Below, piece by piece: positions 11,801 to 22,062 of a DNA stretch of 64,000 bases; the stretch's first letter is position 1, and each line of letters starts with the position of its first letter. The stretch spans positions 1,102,380 through 1,166,379 of the forward strand of contig PJEW03000013.1 of assembly GCA_002900995.3 (NCBI GenBank), given 5' to 3'. The notes under the pieces were generated by a model. The model did no database searches and was not told the DNA's origin. It saw only the letters and a program-made list of their open reading frames with translations. The stretch is from Ganoderma boninense (Eukaryota > Basidiomycota > Agaricomycetes > Polyporales > Polyporaceae). The position numbers and the translations under genes were made by a program.

Positions 11801-12620
11801 ACAATCTCCTCAACCGGGCGGATCTCCTTCTTCTGATACTCCTGTTCTGCAAGCTGCTGTGAATACGTGTGCATTGCTGAAACAAAGAGTTTGGGGGCAT
11901 TGCGAAGGGTCCGTCCAGTAGCGAGTGCCTCGAGAAAAGATTCCTCGGTACCATCCCATTCCGGTAGAAAACCTGGTGGTGGAGGCCTGACCTCCTCCTC
12001 TTCCTCCTCCTCGACCATCACGGCCGTACATATCCTTCCCACCGTCTTAGCCTTCCTTACCCGTCGAGGACCGCTGCGCGCCGTAAGCTGTACCTCCGTA
12101 TCACGCGCTTTGGTCTCAACAGGTTCGGATGCCTTCTGGTGAGTTGAACACGTCTCTGGACACCTCGAGAGGCGTAGCGAGCCACGTTCCCAGTCTATCT
12201 CCGGGTTGTGCTCGTGCAGCCAGTCTAGTCCAATGATAGCATCCTCCTCTCCGATGTCTGTGACTACAAACACCACCTTTTCTCGGTGGTCTCCAATTGC
12301 CATGTCCAACACGGCTACCTCCGTGATCGTTCCATCACGGTTCTCTGTCCCATCGATGTTATACAGCAGGATGGATTTGGCCAACCTCCTCGTGGTGACC
12401 CGATTCCGTTCTACGAATCGTCCACTCAAAAACTTGGTAGTAGCTCCACTATCTACCATAGCAACAATGTCCTTATGTCACTGCTTGCCAATAAGTCGTA
12501 CTGGGATATGAAAGTGTTGTCCATCATGGTTGACTTCGTATATGAAGGACGAACGCAGTACTGCAAATCGACTGCTACTGCTCGAGCCGGCACGCGCAGT
12601 GTCTAGTGCGGCTCGAATCA
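8839..12620 (-). pseudogene. pol: Element A pol polyprotein (PR-RT-RH-IN-chromodomain)
   Basis: Pol is open in the -1 frame relative to gag from the slippery site at 12621-12627. The aspartic protease motif VDSGATTKF lies near 12455. Reverse transcriptase has YLDDILIF (residues 118-121 of the 11583-8971 stretch), RNase H has EVDASGYATG, and integrase has the HHDLPPAGHPGQ zinc-binding His pair with its Cys pair, CDFITGLP, SDRGPQFSS and the Glu of TDGQSE. The C-terminus begins a chromodomain (KKLQYLVH). Compared with element B, three sense codons are stops: CGA to TGA at 12478-12480, CAG to TAG at 11599-11601, and TGG to TAG at 8971-8973 inside the chromodomain. Beyond the last stop the frame stays open to 8839. 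Confidence 0.92.
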
Positions 12621-12627
12621 GAAACCC
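12618..12627 (-). promoter_or_regulatory. -1 programmed frameshift site, gag/pol junction, element A
   Basis: On the minus strand the gag frame reads GAG GGT TTC TGA, so the heptamer GGGTTTC (12621-12627) fits the X XXY YYZ rule exactly in the zero frame and is followed at once by the gag stop. A -1 slip continues as CTG ATT CGA GCC, the open pol frame. Element B has the same arrangement. Confidence 0.75.
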
Positions 12628-12860
12628 TCCTCCTTGGCTAGTGTGGCCGCGGCGAGCCTTTCACCAAGCCACCTGATCTCTACCTGCAACAACTGCACTT
12701 GCAGCGCTTCGATCCGCGCTTTCAGTGTTTGGAGTTGTTCGGCCTGAGATGGCGGGAGGGCGGACATAGCGGTGGGGTGATCGAGGGTTTCTAGGTGGGT
12801 GTTGTGGGATGCCTCGCTTCCTATCCCAGGAATGAACACGGCGGGTGCACGATCCAACAC
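12618..12860 (-). pseudogene. gag: Shrunken gag ORF of element A
   Basis: An 80-codon frame ends in LAKEEGF at the slippery site. It keeps only a C-terminal-like helical part (QAEQLQTLKARIEALQVQLL, probably a coiled coil) plus sequence from the leader. The capsid region and CCHC zinc knuckle present in element B (19.6-20.4 kb) are missing, while the untranslated leader on its other side (12860-13190) aligns well with that of B. An internal deletion is the simplest reading. A gag-less element would need capsid supplied in trans. Confidence 0.75.
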
Positions 12861-13180
12861 TGTTTGCTCAGCCTCCTTGGCCTATTGCTGTGTCTTAGCC
12901 CAAGGGACACGGGCCCAAGGGTGTTCTGCCTTGGCTTTGTTTCGCCGCCTTTCTCTAGCCTCCCACGCTGTGAGGCGGACCACTTCTGTCAGTACCGGGG
13001 TCTCGTGTTAGGAGCTTTCTGCGTACTGTACCACTGAGAGTGGCAAGCCTCAGGTTGCGCCGAGACCACGTCCGATGGTGTGACTAGAGCACGTACTATG
13101 CTAGGCCAACACAGAAGATCTAAGTGCATACCGTATGAGAGAAAAAGAATGTGGATAGAGTACACCAGTGCTCGTGTAGA

Positions 13181-13191
13181 AGTTTTGACCT
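13181..13191 (-). promoter_or_regulatory. Self-primer binding site, element A
   Basis: Two bases from the 5' LTR, the sense strand reads AGGTCAAAACT. It is the exact reverse complement of AGTTTTGACCT in the LTR (sense strand, 13365-13375 and 8514-8524), about 30 nt after the TATA box. It does not start with TGG as a tRNA 3'-end binding site normally would. This is the arrangement of Tf1/sushi-group elements, whose mRNA 5' end primes its own reverse transcription. Confidence 0.75.
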
Positions 13192-13193
13192 AA

Positions 13194-13663
13194 TGTTACG
13201 ACTGGCTGTCGAGTAAGATCAGGGAGGCTTATGAGATGAGCAGGGGTGTCGACGAGCGCTTGTGCAGCGAGAGCGGAGCAAGGCTCGACAGTCAGGCTGG
13301 GGACAAGAGTGTATTGAGTGAAGTATCTACAAGGGAAATACAGTGGGGCTCACCTGGGGACAAGAGGTCAAAACTAGAGTCCCCAGGTAGCAGGCTACAG
13401 TCCTTATATACATGTGCAGGTCCATGGGAACGGAGTACAATGGTAACTACGGTCACGGGAATGGAAAGGGAGAACAATGGTGCAGGGAACAATAGCGACG
13501 GGAAACAACAGGGGAACAATGGGGAGACAGGAGCTATTGTACTTGGAAACAATGCGAAAGGTTTACAATGCTATGGAGGACAACAAGGACGACATTGGAC
13601 GTAAACTAATCGAGAAAGGAAACCTGGGCACTAAGGTAGGCGCTAAACGGGGTGTTCATAACA
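13194..13663 (-). repeat. 5' LTR of element A
   Basis: 470 bp, TGTTACGAC...TTCATAACA on the + strand. It differs from the partner LTR at about seven sites, all transitions, four of them C/T or G/A at CpG positions. The target duplication CCAAG follows at 13664-13668. Confidence 0.93.
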
Positions 13664-13668
13664 CCAAG

Positions 13669-15016
13669 CCACTCCATCTCCCATGAATAAGGTACTAAGA
13701 CAATACAAGGGCCATGTAATGCATAATGAACGACAAGATGGGCGGAACAAACAGCTTGTATTATAATTAATAGTCATCTCAGTTACTCCAACTTGAGCAG
13801 GGGTCTCAGCCGACATTTTGCCACTTCTCCTGTCTTCCAAATGTACCTCTCCTTATCACAATCATTGGAATGGTCATAATCTCGCCTTGGCTTCTATTTG
13901 AGTCTCGCCCTCATTCCAGAGCTCGAAAACATGCGATGGCCATCTCCTTGCCTTGCGTAGGCTGTCGACGACTTAGAGGATGGTCAGAAAGTTCTCTGTT
14001 AAGAATCACCGGATTATCTTGTGGTAGTCTTGCTCAGGAGTCAGTGAAGTCCTCCGGGCTGTTCTGCAGTATTGATCAGCAATTCCATCAGTGTGTGCGT
14101 GAATGTTCAAGTATGTACAAATTTTTTGGTGAGCAGCCTGCGGCCAATCCTGCCATACATGGCAGACATTGAGCTTTTTGGCAGCGTTGGAATCTTGTTC
14201 TGTGTAAACGAGCTTGTTCTATGCTCGCATCTTGTTCTGGTGTTCTGTCTTAGAATCTTGCTTACCTCTGTATTAGCATAGCCCACGACGGGCCGTCGTT
14301 CCTCACCTGTTTGCTCCAGCATTCAGACTCGACTTTGTCTCCCCCAGTTCGCACTCCTCCCACCTCCCACCAGCACTGTCGCCTCATACACAAATGCTTC
14401 TCCTCTGCCAAATGAGTCTCCTCTGCTGAACGGTTCTCCTGTGCCAAAGAATAATTAGTGCAAGACCATGGGTGCTAGTGGTGACAAAGCTATCCCGATG
14501 ACCTGACAATAACTTGGCAGCTGACGAGGTTGCCCCACGATGATGGTGATGACCTGGTAGTGCACGAGGCTAACCATGACAAACCTTGAGCCAGTGGTAT
14601 TCGAGGCCAGCTTGAGGATGAACCCAACCAGTCATGCATGAGGCCACTGCGACAACTACTTGCCTCAGGGCCTACTGAGGCTGGAGCCACCCCTGATATC
14701 AATGATCGACCATGATGACGACCAATGCCCTGCTGAGCCTGCTAGTGTGGACTGTTTGCGACTATCACTGCGAGCACGACGACACATTACGCTGCTGCAT
14801 GCTTATATCCGCACCTGTACATGCTGATCCCCGGCGAATGAGGACTCACATGCTATTCTGCTGATTTCTTGGACCACTGGCCGACCAGCGGCAGGCCCTT
14901 AGGAGGATAATCTTCTCATCCTTAATGTCAGTTGTGAAGGGCCGCCAGTACTAGACTTAGATGGCAGCCATGAGGGGATGCACCTGAGCTGTGTAACTGG
15001 AAGAAAAATACAGAGA
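13669..15016. other. Interval between the two gypsy insertions
   Basis: About 1.35 kb of unique-looking sequence. No reading frame here resembles a known protein; the longest frames are under 100 codons and overlap on both strands. The target duplication CTCTC of the split solo LTR lies at 15017-15021. Confidence 0.5.
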
Positions 15017-15021
15017 CTCTC

Positions 15022-15336
15022 TGTTACGACTGGCTGTTGAGTAAGATCAGGGAGGAGGCTTACGAGATGAGCAAGGGCGTCGACAAGCACTTGTGCAGCG
15101 AGAGTGGAGCAGGGCTCGACAGTCAGGCTGGAGACAAGATGTATTGAGCAAGTAACTAACGAGCGAGAATACAGCGAGGCTTACCTGGAGACAAGTGGTC
15201 AAAACTGAGGTCTCCAGGTAGCGAAGTACAGGTCTTATATACATGTAACGGACAATGGGAACCGGGAACAATAGGTAACTATGGACACGGGAACCAGTAG
15301 AAGAACAATGGTATGTAGTACAATGACGACAGGAAC
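15022..15336 (-). repeat. Split solo LTR, left part
   Basis: The first 315 bp of an LTR related to that of element B (starts TGTTACGACTGGCTG). It stops abruptly at GGAAC, where element B is inserted, and resumes at 21884. The outer target duplication CTCTC is at 15017-15021 and 22029-22033. No internal retroelement sequence of this older copy survives, so it is a solo LTR left by LTR-LTR recombination. Confidence 0.9.
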
Positions 15337-15796
15337 TGTTACGACTGGCTGTCGAGTAAGATCAGGGAGGAGGCTTACGAGACGAGCAAGGGCGTCGACG
15401 AGCACTTGTGCAGCGAGAGCGGAGCAGGGCTCGACAGTCAGGCTGGAGACAAGATGTATTGAGCAAGTAACTAACGAGCGAGAATACAGCGAGGCTTACC
15501 TGGAGACAAGAGGTCGAAACTGAGGTCTCCAGGTAGCAAAGTACAGGCCTTATATACATGTAACGGACAATGGGAACCGGGGACAATAGGTAACTATGGA
15601 CACGGGAACCAGTGGAAGAACAATGGTATGTAGTACAATGACGACGGGAACAATGGGTGACAGGAGTTATTGTACTGCGAGAACAAGGGACGGGTTTGCT
15701 AAACAACGGAGGACAATAAGGACGACGCGGGAGGCAAACAGTCCAAAAAGGGAAAGAGAGACGCCGGGGTAGGCGCCGAGCGTGCCGTTCATGACA
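15337..15796 (-). repeat. 3' LTR of element B
   Basis: 460 bp, TGTTACGAC...GTTCATGACA on the + strand. The sense-strand TATA box is at 15548-15556, with AGTTTCGACCT at 15511-15521 about 30 nt downstream. The polypurine tract (AGGAGGGGGG on the minus strand) abuts it at 15797-15812. Confidence 0.92.
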
Positions 15797-15822
15797 ATAC
15801 CCCCCTCCTAAGGATCGTGTCC

Positions 15823-18130
15823 TCACGATCGAGTCTTCTTGTTGAGAGGGCCAGGAGCGTCGGGATGTGTCGAATGAAACTTTTGCAGCACTTTTGGCGC
15901 ATTTGCTAGATCCGACACGTCTTCCCAGCTATCGTGTTCAGGGCCCCAGCCCTTCCAGTGAACAAGATACTGTAGTTTCTTCCACCGCCCATACCGACGC
16001 GACTCCAACACTTCCTCTACTTCGTACTCTTCCTCTCCTTCCACTTCGAGAGCTGCAGGTTCAGGGGGATGCCGACCGGGAAGCTGGCTTTCCTTGTGCG
16101 GGTGTAGGAGCGTCACGTGGAACACTGGGTGGAGTCCCATGTCTTTGGGGAGCTTGAGCTCGTAAGCCAAGTTTCCCACTTTGCGCTTGACAGGGTATGG
16201 GCCAGCATACCGGTCCACCAGTTTCCGAGAGACTCCAGGGACCCGGAAGTTCCTAGTGTCGAGCCACACCTTCTGACCCTCCTTGAACTCTGGAGCAGCG
16301 GAGACATAGCGATCGTAGTACTCCTTCATCCGCTCTGCTGCCAGGGTTAAGGCTGAGGTCGCATCCTCCCTTGCCTGTCGCAACTCCTCTCTTCGTTCGT
16401 CTGCCGTGGGCACCGTGGTAGATAGCATCGGAACGTGGAACTGAGGTTCGTAGCCGTACATGAGGTAAAACGGCGAGTACCCTGTGGATGAATGTACACG
16501 CGAGTTAAAGCAGTATTCTGCCGTTGGCAGCCACTTGACCCAATCGTCGCGGCGCCTTGAGCAGTACATCCGCAGGTACGCCTCTATCTCCTGGTTCCAT
16601 CGCTCCGACTGTCCATCCGTCTGCGGGTGGTAGGCTGTGGACAACGCACTTTCTATGTCGAGGCCTTTAAGGATTGCACGGAAGAGCTTGCTAGAGAACT
16701 GGGGCCCCCGATCAGAGATGATCTTACGCGGGAGTCCATGTAGGCGGAACCATTCTCTAATGAAGTTGTCTGCAGTCCCTTCCGTGTCGATCTCTTCGGT
16801 GCATGGAATAAGGTGAATCATCTTTCCATGCCGATCAGCAATAAGCTGGAGCGCGTTGTATCCATCCACCTCCGGTAATCCAGTAATGAAGTCACAGGTA
16901 ACTACTTGGCCTGGGCCGTCCGGGATCTCGTTGGGCTGAAGGGGACCGTGTGGCTTCGCATGTGAAGTCTTGCCACGGCGACAAGTGTCGCAGGTCTCAA
17001 TGTAATCCTTAATGAACTTTGCCATGCCCGGCCACCAGTAGTTCCGTGTAACCAACTCCACCGTCTTTGCCTGGCCAGGGTGTCCAGCAGGCGGGAGGTC
17101 GTGGTGAATGTGCACTATCTCTGCTCGGAGCGCGTCGTCTTTGGGGACATAAACTCGGCCGCGGTAGAGCAGCAGGCCTTGTTCTGTGTTCCAGTCCACC
17201 AAATCGTTCTGTAGACGTGCTGGCCCTAGCTTATCGAGCTTGCTGAGTGCCTCTGCGACCTCCTGCTCACGCTCTCCACATTCTCGAATGCGGCGGAGCA
17301 GTGCCTTTTCTGGTACCACTGACATGTGCCCTCTCTTGGCTGCCAGTACTCGGAAGCGATCGGGTTGCAACATGACTCGGTTCAGGTTGTCATCGGCATC
17401 GTCCTTCTGGTGATCAGGCCTGCGCGACAGCGCGTCTGCCCTACCATTGGAGGTGCCTGGCTTGTGTGCAATGACAAAGTCGAACCGCGACAGGTAGAGA
17501 GCCCAACGTGCCTGCCTGCGTGTGAGGTTTTGTGCGGCCTTCCAGTACTCGAGGTTCTTGTGGTCCGACTGGATCTCGAACACACTGGGAAGACCCTCGA
17601 GGTAGTGGCGCCAGGCCTGCAGGGCACGGATGATGGCGAGCATCTCCTTGTCATAGATCTCGTAGTTGCGTTCTGCATTGCTCATTGACTCAGAGTGGAA
17701 AGCCACAGGGTGCCATTTGCCGTCCTCCCCCTCCTGAGACAGAACCGCACCGGTAGCATACCCGGATGCATCGACTTCAATGCGGGTTTTGCAGTCTGGG
17801 TCATACATGCTCAGGACAGGGCTTCCAGTGAAACGACGTTTGAGCTCGTCGAATGCTGATTGCTCTTCGGCACCCCATTGCCAGGGAGCGCTACCCGTGA
17901 GACGGCCGAGGGGTTTGCATACTGCGCTGAAGTCCTTAATGAACCGCCTGTAGAAATTCGCGAAACTGCGGAACTTCCGTACATCTGAGGCGTTCTGAGG
18001 GACAGGCCATTCTGCGATACCCCTGACCTTCACTGGGTCCATCTCCACACAGTTCTCCGAGACGAGCACACCTAGGTACTCAACCTTCGGCTGTTCGAAT
18101 TCGCACTTCTCTGGCTTGCAGAACAGGTGT
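15823..18130 (-). pseudogene. pol: Element B pol, part 2 (end of RT, RNase H, integrase, chromodomain)
   Basis: This stretch continues pol after the frame break near 18127. RNase H has EVDASGYATGAVLSQ. Integrase has the zinc-binding HHDLPPAGHPGQ ... CDTCRRGK, catalytic CDFITGLP, SDRGPQFSS and the Glu of DGQSERWNQ. The C-terminal chromodomain (residues YLVHWKGWGPEHDSWEDV) keeps its aromatic residues, and the ORF ends LNKKTRS. The chromodomain is expected to direct insertion towards methylated-histone chromatin, as in other chromoviruses. No stop interrupts this part. Confidence 0.93.
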
Positions 18131-19594
18131 GCTCCGCCAGACGCTTCAGGACCTCACGCACCAGTGTGCGGTGTTCCTCGATGTCGTTGGTGAATATGAG
18201 GATGTCGTCGAGGTAGATAGTGATTTTGCCGAGTATGATGAGGTCCTTGAAGATGTCGTTCATGAGCGCAGAGAATGTACTAGGCGAGTTAGCCAGTCCG
18301 AAGTACATCACGTTCGGTTCGAACAGTCCACGATTGGTAACAAAGGCAGCCTTCCATTCATCACCGGTCTTAATCCGCACATTGTTGTACCCCCAACGGA
18401 TGTCAAGCTTTGTAAAGTACTTGGCCCTCTTGAGTCGATCCATCAAGTCCGATACCAACGGTAGTGGGTATCGGTTCTTAATGGTGATGTCGTTCAATCG
18501 CCGGTAGTCCTGTACAGGACGTAGGCTGCCATCCTTCTTTTTGACGAAGAAGAATGGTGACGACATCGGTGACTTCAACTCTTGAATATATCCTTTGGCC
18601 AAGTTCTCGCTAAGGAACTTGTCAAGCTCAACCTGCTCGCTGGGCGACAGGGGGTACACCTTGGAATGGAACATCCTAGCATCTGGTACGAGTTCTATAG
18701 CGTGGTCGTAGGGTCCATGCTCAGGTAGACGTTCGGACGCCTCTTTCAAGAACACACGCAGATACTCGTGGTACTGGGGAGGTACGATCTCTTCGACAGG
18801 ACGGACTTCCTTCTTCTGGTACTCTTGTTCAGCGAGCTGTTGAGAGTATGTGTAGCTCGCCGACACAAAGATCTTAGGGGTACCTCGAAGTCGTCGTCCA
18901 TCTTCTAGTGCATTGAGAAGAGACTCCTCAGTGCCATCCCATTCCGGCAGAAAACCTGGTGGTGGAGGCCTATCTTCCTCCTCCTCCTCGACCATTATGG
19001 CCGTGCATATCCTACCCATCGTCTTTGCCTTCCGCACCCGTCGAGAACCATTGCGCGCCGTAAGCCGTACCTCCGTATCACGCGCTTTGGTTTCAACAGG
19101 TTTGGATGCCTTCCGATGAGCCGGACATGCCTCCGGACATCTCGATAGGCGCAGCGAGCCACGTTCCCAATCTACTTCAGGGTTGTGCTCGCGCAGCCAG
19201 TCCAGGCCAATGATCACATCCTCTTCTCCTATGTCTGTCACCACAAACACCACCTTCTCTCGGTGGTCTCCAATCGCCATATCCAACACGGCGACCTCCG
19301 TGATCGTTCCATCACGGTTCTCGGTACCATCTATGTTGTACAGGGGAATTGGCCTTGCCAACTTCCTCGTCGTAACCTGGTTCTTCTCTACGAACCGTCT
19401 ATGTAAAAACTTAGTAGTAGCCCCGCTATCTACCATGGCTACTATGTCCTTGTGTCGCTGCTTGCCGATTAACCGTACTGGTATATGAAAGTGTTGACCA
19501 CTATGATTTACTTCATATACAAACGCAGAACTCAGTACAGAAAATCGACTATTACTACAAGAGCCGGCACGCGCAGCGTCCAGTGTGGCTCTAA
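18072..19594 (-). pseudogene. pol: Element B pol, part 1 (protease and most of RT)
   Basis: Read from the -1 frameshift site: ATLDAARAG, then LIGKQRHKDIVAMVDSGATT with the protease Asp-Ser-Gly, then an acidic linker with an EEEEE run. Reverse transcriptase has the conserved block SPFFFVKKKDGSLRPVQDY and the active-site YLDDILIFTND. Near 18127 element A reads GAGCATGACCTG, whereas B reads GAGCACACCTG, one base shorter. This shifts the frame and ends the ORF at 18072 with non-family residues. Confidence 0.9.
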
Positions 19595-19604
19595 TCAGAA
19601 ACCC
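19595..19604 (-). promoter_or_regulatory. -1 programmed frameshift site, gag/pol junction, element B
   Basis: The minus strand reads GAG GGT TTC TGA. The heptamer GGGTTTC (19598-19604) is in register with gag and directly followed by its stop. A -1 shift gives CTG ATT AGA GCC, and pol stays open from there through the protease. Same arrangement as in element A. Confidence 0.78.
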
Positions 19605-21030
19605 TCCTTCTTCTCAGCGGTCGTAAGGGCCACGATCTTCTCCTCCATCGCCTTGACCTGGGCCTGAAGCGCCGCTACTTCCGTAGTTGCAGTGGATGAG
19701 GAAGCGGCTTGCTGACTCTTCAGCCGCGGACAGTCATACTTACGATGTCCGGGCTGGCCACAGATGTAGCAGTTTCCTGAGAACGGCTTCTTCCCAGTAG
19801 CAGCCGCCTTCTCCCCCTTCTTCTTCCATCCAAACGACTTCGGCCGTTCTTCCTCTCTGGTGATGAGGGCCTGGTCGAGCGACAGCGCCACCTTCTGGAT
19901 TTTGGTGAGGTCCGAGATGTCGTGGGCACTGGTGGCGAGGACGTCCCGGAGCCTGGGAGGCAGGCCCGAGCGGTAGCGTTCGCGTTTGTCCTCGTCGCCG
20001 AAGCCGGTTCAAGCCGCAGCTGCATTAAACTGTGCCGTATACTCTTGGACCGTGCCAACCTTGCGGTATGCCTTGCAAAGCTTGACTAGTTCAGCGATGG
20101 CAGCCTCCTTGTCGTCGGCTGCGCAGAAGTGGTCCTTGAAGGCAGTTTTGAACGCATCGTAGTCTGCCCAAGGGCTGGTTCCACCAGCAAGCGTGACAAT
20201 GTGGGGGCCAGCCCAAGCCGCTGCTCCTTCGGTGAGCCTACTGAGGATGGTCATCCATACCACTTCCGGGGGTGTGCCGACTGCCACCGCTGTGAGGGTG
20301 GTGTAGTAGATCTGGGCTGCAGACACAAAGCGAAGACCATCCTGGGCGGACTTCCCATCGTAGTCACGTGGGGCGATCTGGGTAAGGAGTTTGGAGGTAT
20401 CGAATGGTGGAGCAGGGGCCGGGGTAGTCATAGCGGGTGTGGACGGTCGACTGGGTGCAGCCGATGATGATGAAGAGGATGAGGGTTGTGGGGTGTTGAG
20501 GCTGATGGTTTCTTGCTTGGGTTCCTTCTTTACTTCCGGCTTTTTCTCTGCCTTTGGGAGTTTAGAAGTTGAAGCAATGGGGGTTGCGGGAGTTGAGGTT
20601 CGTCGCTGTCCAAGACGCTCTGTGACGAGTTCAAGAGTCTTGTCGAGGATGGGAGACCCTGTCGATCGTGCAGGACTGGGGATTCGACTCTGGACACGAC
20701 TCTGGGGTTGTGAGGTAGGGCGTGAGGCAGGGCGGGATGAGGGGTTCCTGGATGCGATGAGGGCGGCTTGGCGAGCTGGGGTCGGCTTGGATCTCGAGGT
20801 GCAGGTGCTGGTGGGTTTGCGATCTTTGCGCGGATTAGGACTTCCTGTTCTTTGGTGGTGAGGAGTCTAGGGGCGATGCCTTCGCGAGTTTCAAGAGTAT
20901 CGTTGAATGTGTGTGATCGGTGGGGGCACGGTTGCTCCTCGCAGTAGTACCAGGCTTGCTTATCTTCGTCCCAGTACTCGTCCTGTACCGCAGTGGGGTG
21001 AAATATGTGTCCCCAGGCTTGGCAAGCCAC
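19595..21030 (-). pseudogene. gag: Element B gag polyprotein
   Basis: The structural protein forming the particle that packages element RNA. The N-terminal part (from 21030, MACQAWGHIFHPTAVQDEYW) is followed by Pro/Ser-rich sequence; the frame appears to change near 20.75 kb. The capsid-like region (KLLTQIAPRDYDGKSAQDGL, about 20390, to VGTVQEYTAQFN) is open but ends at a TGA (20009-20011) where relatives should have an Arg codon (CGA). It resumes as TGFGDEDKRERY and includes a CCHC zinc knuckle, CYICGQPGHRKYDC, near 19740-19775. It ends KKEGF at the slippery site. Confidence 0.88.
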
Positions 21031-21405
21031 GTTGAATCTCGCTTCCTTATCCTAGGAATGAAACGGCAGGTGCACGATCCAACACTGTCTGCTCAGCCTC
21101 CTCGGCCTATTGCTGTGTCTTAGCCCAAGGGACACGGGCCCAAGGGTGTTCTGCCTTGGCTTTGTTTCGCCGCCTTTCTCTAGCCTCCCACGCCGTGAGG
21201 CGGACCACTTCTGTCAGTACCGGGGTCTCGTGTTAGGAGCTTTCCGCGTACTGTACCACTAAGAGTGGCAAGTCTCAGGTTGCGCCGAGACCACGTCCGA
21301 TGGTGTGACTAGAGCGCGCACTACACTAGGCCAACACAGAGGATCTAAGTGCGTACCGTACGAGAGGGAAAGAGTGTGGGTGGAGTACACCGGTGCTCGT
21401 GTAGA

Positions 21406-21416
21406 AGTTTCGACCT
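21406..21416 (-). promoter_or_regulatory. Self-primer binding site, element B
   Basis: Sense strand AGGTCGAAACT, two bases from the 5' LTR, the exact reverse complement of AGTTTCGACCT in the LTR (21593-21603 and 15511-15521). Element A has AGGTCAAAACT paired with AGTTTTGACCT, so the one differing base is compensated in both partners. Confidence 0.78.
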
Positions 21417-21418
21417 AA

Positions 21419-21878
21419 TGTTACGACTGGCTGTCGAGTAAGATCAGGGAGGAGGCTTACGAGACGAGCAAGGGTGTCGACGAGCACTTGTGCAGCGAGA
21501 GCGGAGCAGGGCTCGACAGTCAGGCTGGAGACAAGATGTATTGAGCAAGTAACTAACGAGCGAGAATACAGCGAGGCTTACCTGGAGACAAGAGGTCGAA
21601 ACTGAGGTCTCCAGGTAGCGAAGTACAGGTCTTATATACATGTAATGGACAATGGGAACCGGGGACAATAGGTAACTATGGACACGGGAACCAGTGGAAG
21701 AACAATGGTATGTAGTACAATGACGACGGGAACAATGGGTGACAGGAGTTATTGTACTGCGAGAACAAGGGACGGGTTTGCTAAACAACGGAGGACAATA
21801 AGGACGACGCAGGAGGCAAACAGTCCAAAAAGGGAAAGAGAGACGCCGGGGTAGGCGCTGAGCGTGCTGTTCATGACA
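21419..21878 (-). repeat. 5' LTR of element B
   Basis: 460 bp with TG...CA ends, immediately followed by target duplication GGAAC (21879-21883) and the right part of the older LTR. About seven transitions separate it from the 3' LTR. Confidence 0.92.
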
Positions 21879-21883
21879 GGAAC

Positions 21884-22028
21884 AATGGGTAACAGGAGTT
21901 ATTGTACTGCAAGAACAAGGAACGGGTTTGCTAAACAACGGAGGACAATAAGGACGATGCGGGAGGCAAACAGTCCAAAAAGGGAAAGAGAGACGCTGGC
22001 GTAGGCGCCGAGCATGCCGTTCATGACA
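21884..22028 (-). repeat. Split solo LTR, right part
   Basis: Continues the LTR interrupted at 15336 (AATGGGTAACAGGAG ... GCCGTTCATGACA) and ends at 22028. The outer target duplication CTCTC follows at 22029-22033. Confidence 0.9.
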
Positions 22029-22062
22029 CTCTCATGATGGTGTGAGACGCACCTGGGTCAGG

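Larger units (their letters stand above)
8343..13663 (-). mobile_element. Ty3/gypsy chromovirus element A, full length, inactive
   Basis: An LTR retrotransposon read on the minus strand: 5' LTR 13194-13663, leader with primer-binding site, shrunken gag, pol in the order protease, reverse transcriptase, RNase H, integrase, chromodomain, then polypurine tract and 3' LTR 8343-8812. It is flanked by the 5-bp target duplication CCAAG (8338-8342 and 13664-13668). The LTRs are 470 bp each and differ at only about seven positions by my reading, all transitions, so the insertion is fairly recent. Three nonsense codons in pol (12478-12480, 11599-11601, 8971-8973) and the loss of most of gag make it non-autonomous now. 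Confidence 0.93.
15337..21878 (-). mobile_element. Ty3/gypsy chromovirus element B, full length, nested in a solo LTR
   Basis: An LTR retrotransposon on the minus strand with 460-bp LTRs (3' 15337-15796, 5' 21419-21878), primer-binding site, gag, -1 frameshift site, pol with an intact chromodomain, and polypurine tract. The 5-bp target duplication GGAAC lies at 15332-15336 and 21879-21883 within an older LTR of the same family. About seven LTR differences by my reading, all transitions. Defects: a TGA in gag (20009-20011), a probable frame change in the gag N-terminus (about 20.75 kb) and a 1-nt deletion in reverse transcriptase (about 18127). It is the more complete of the two related elements. 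Confidence 0.93.
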
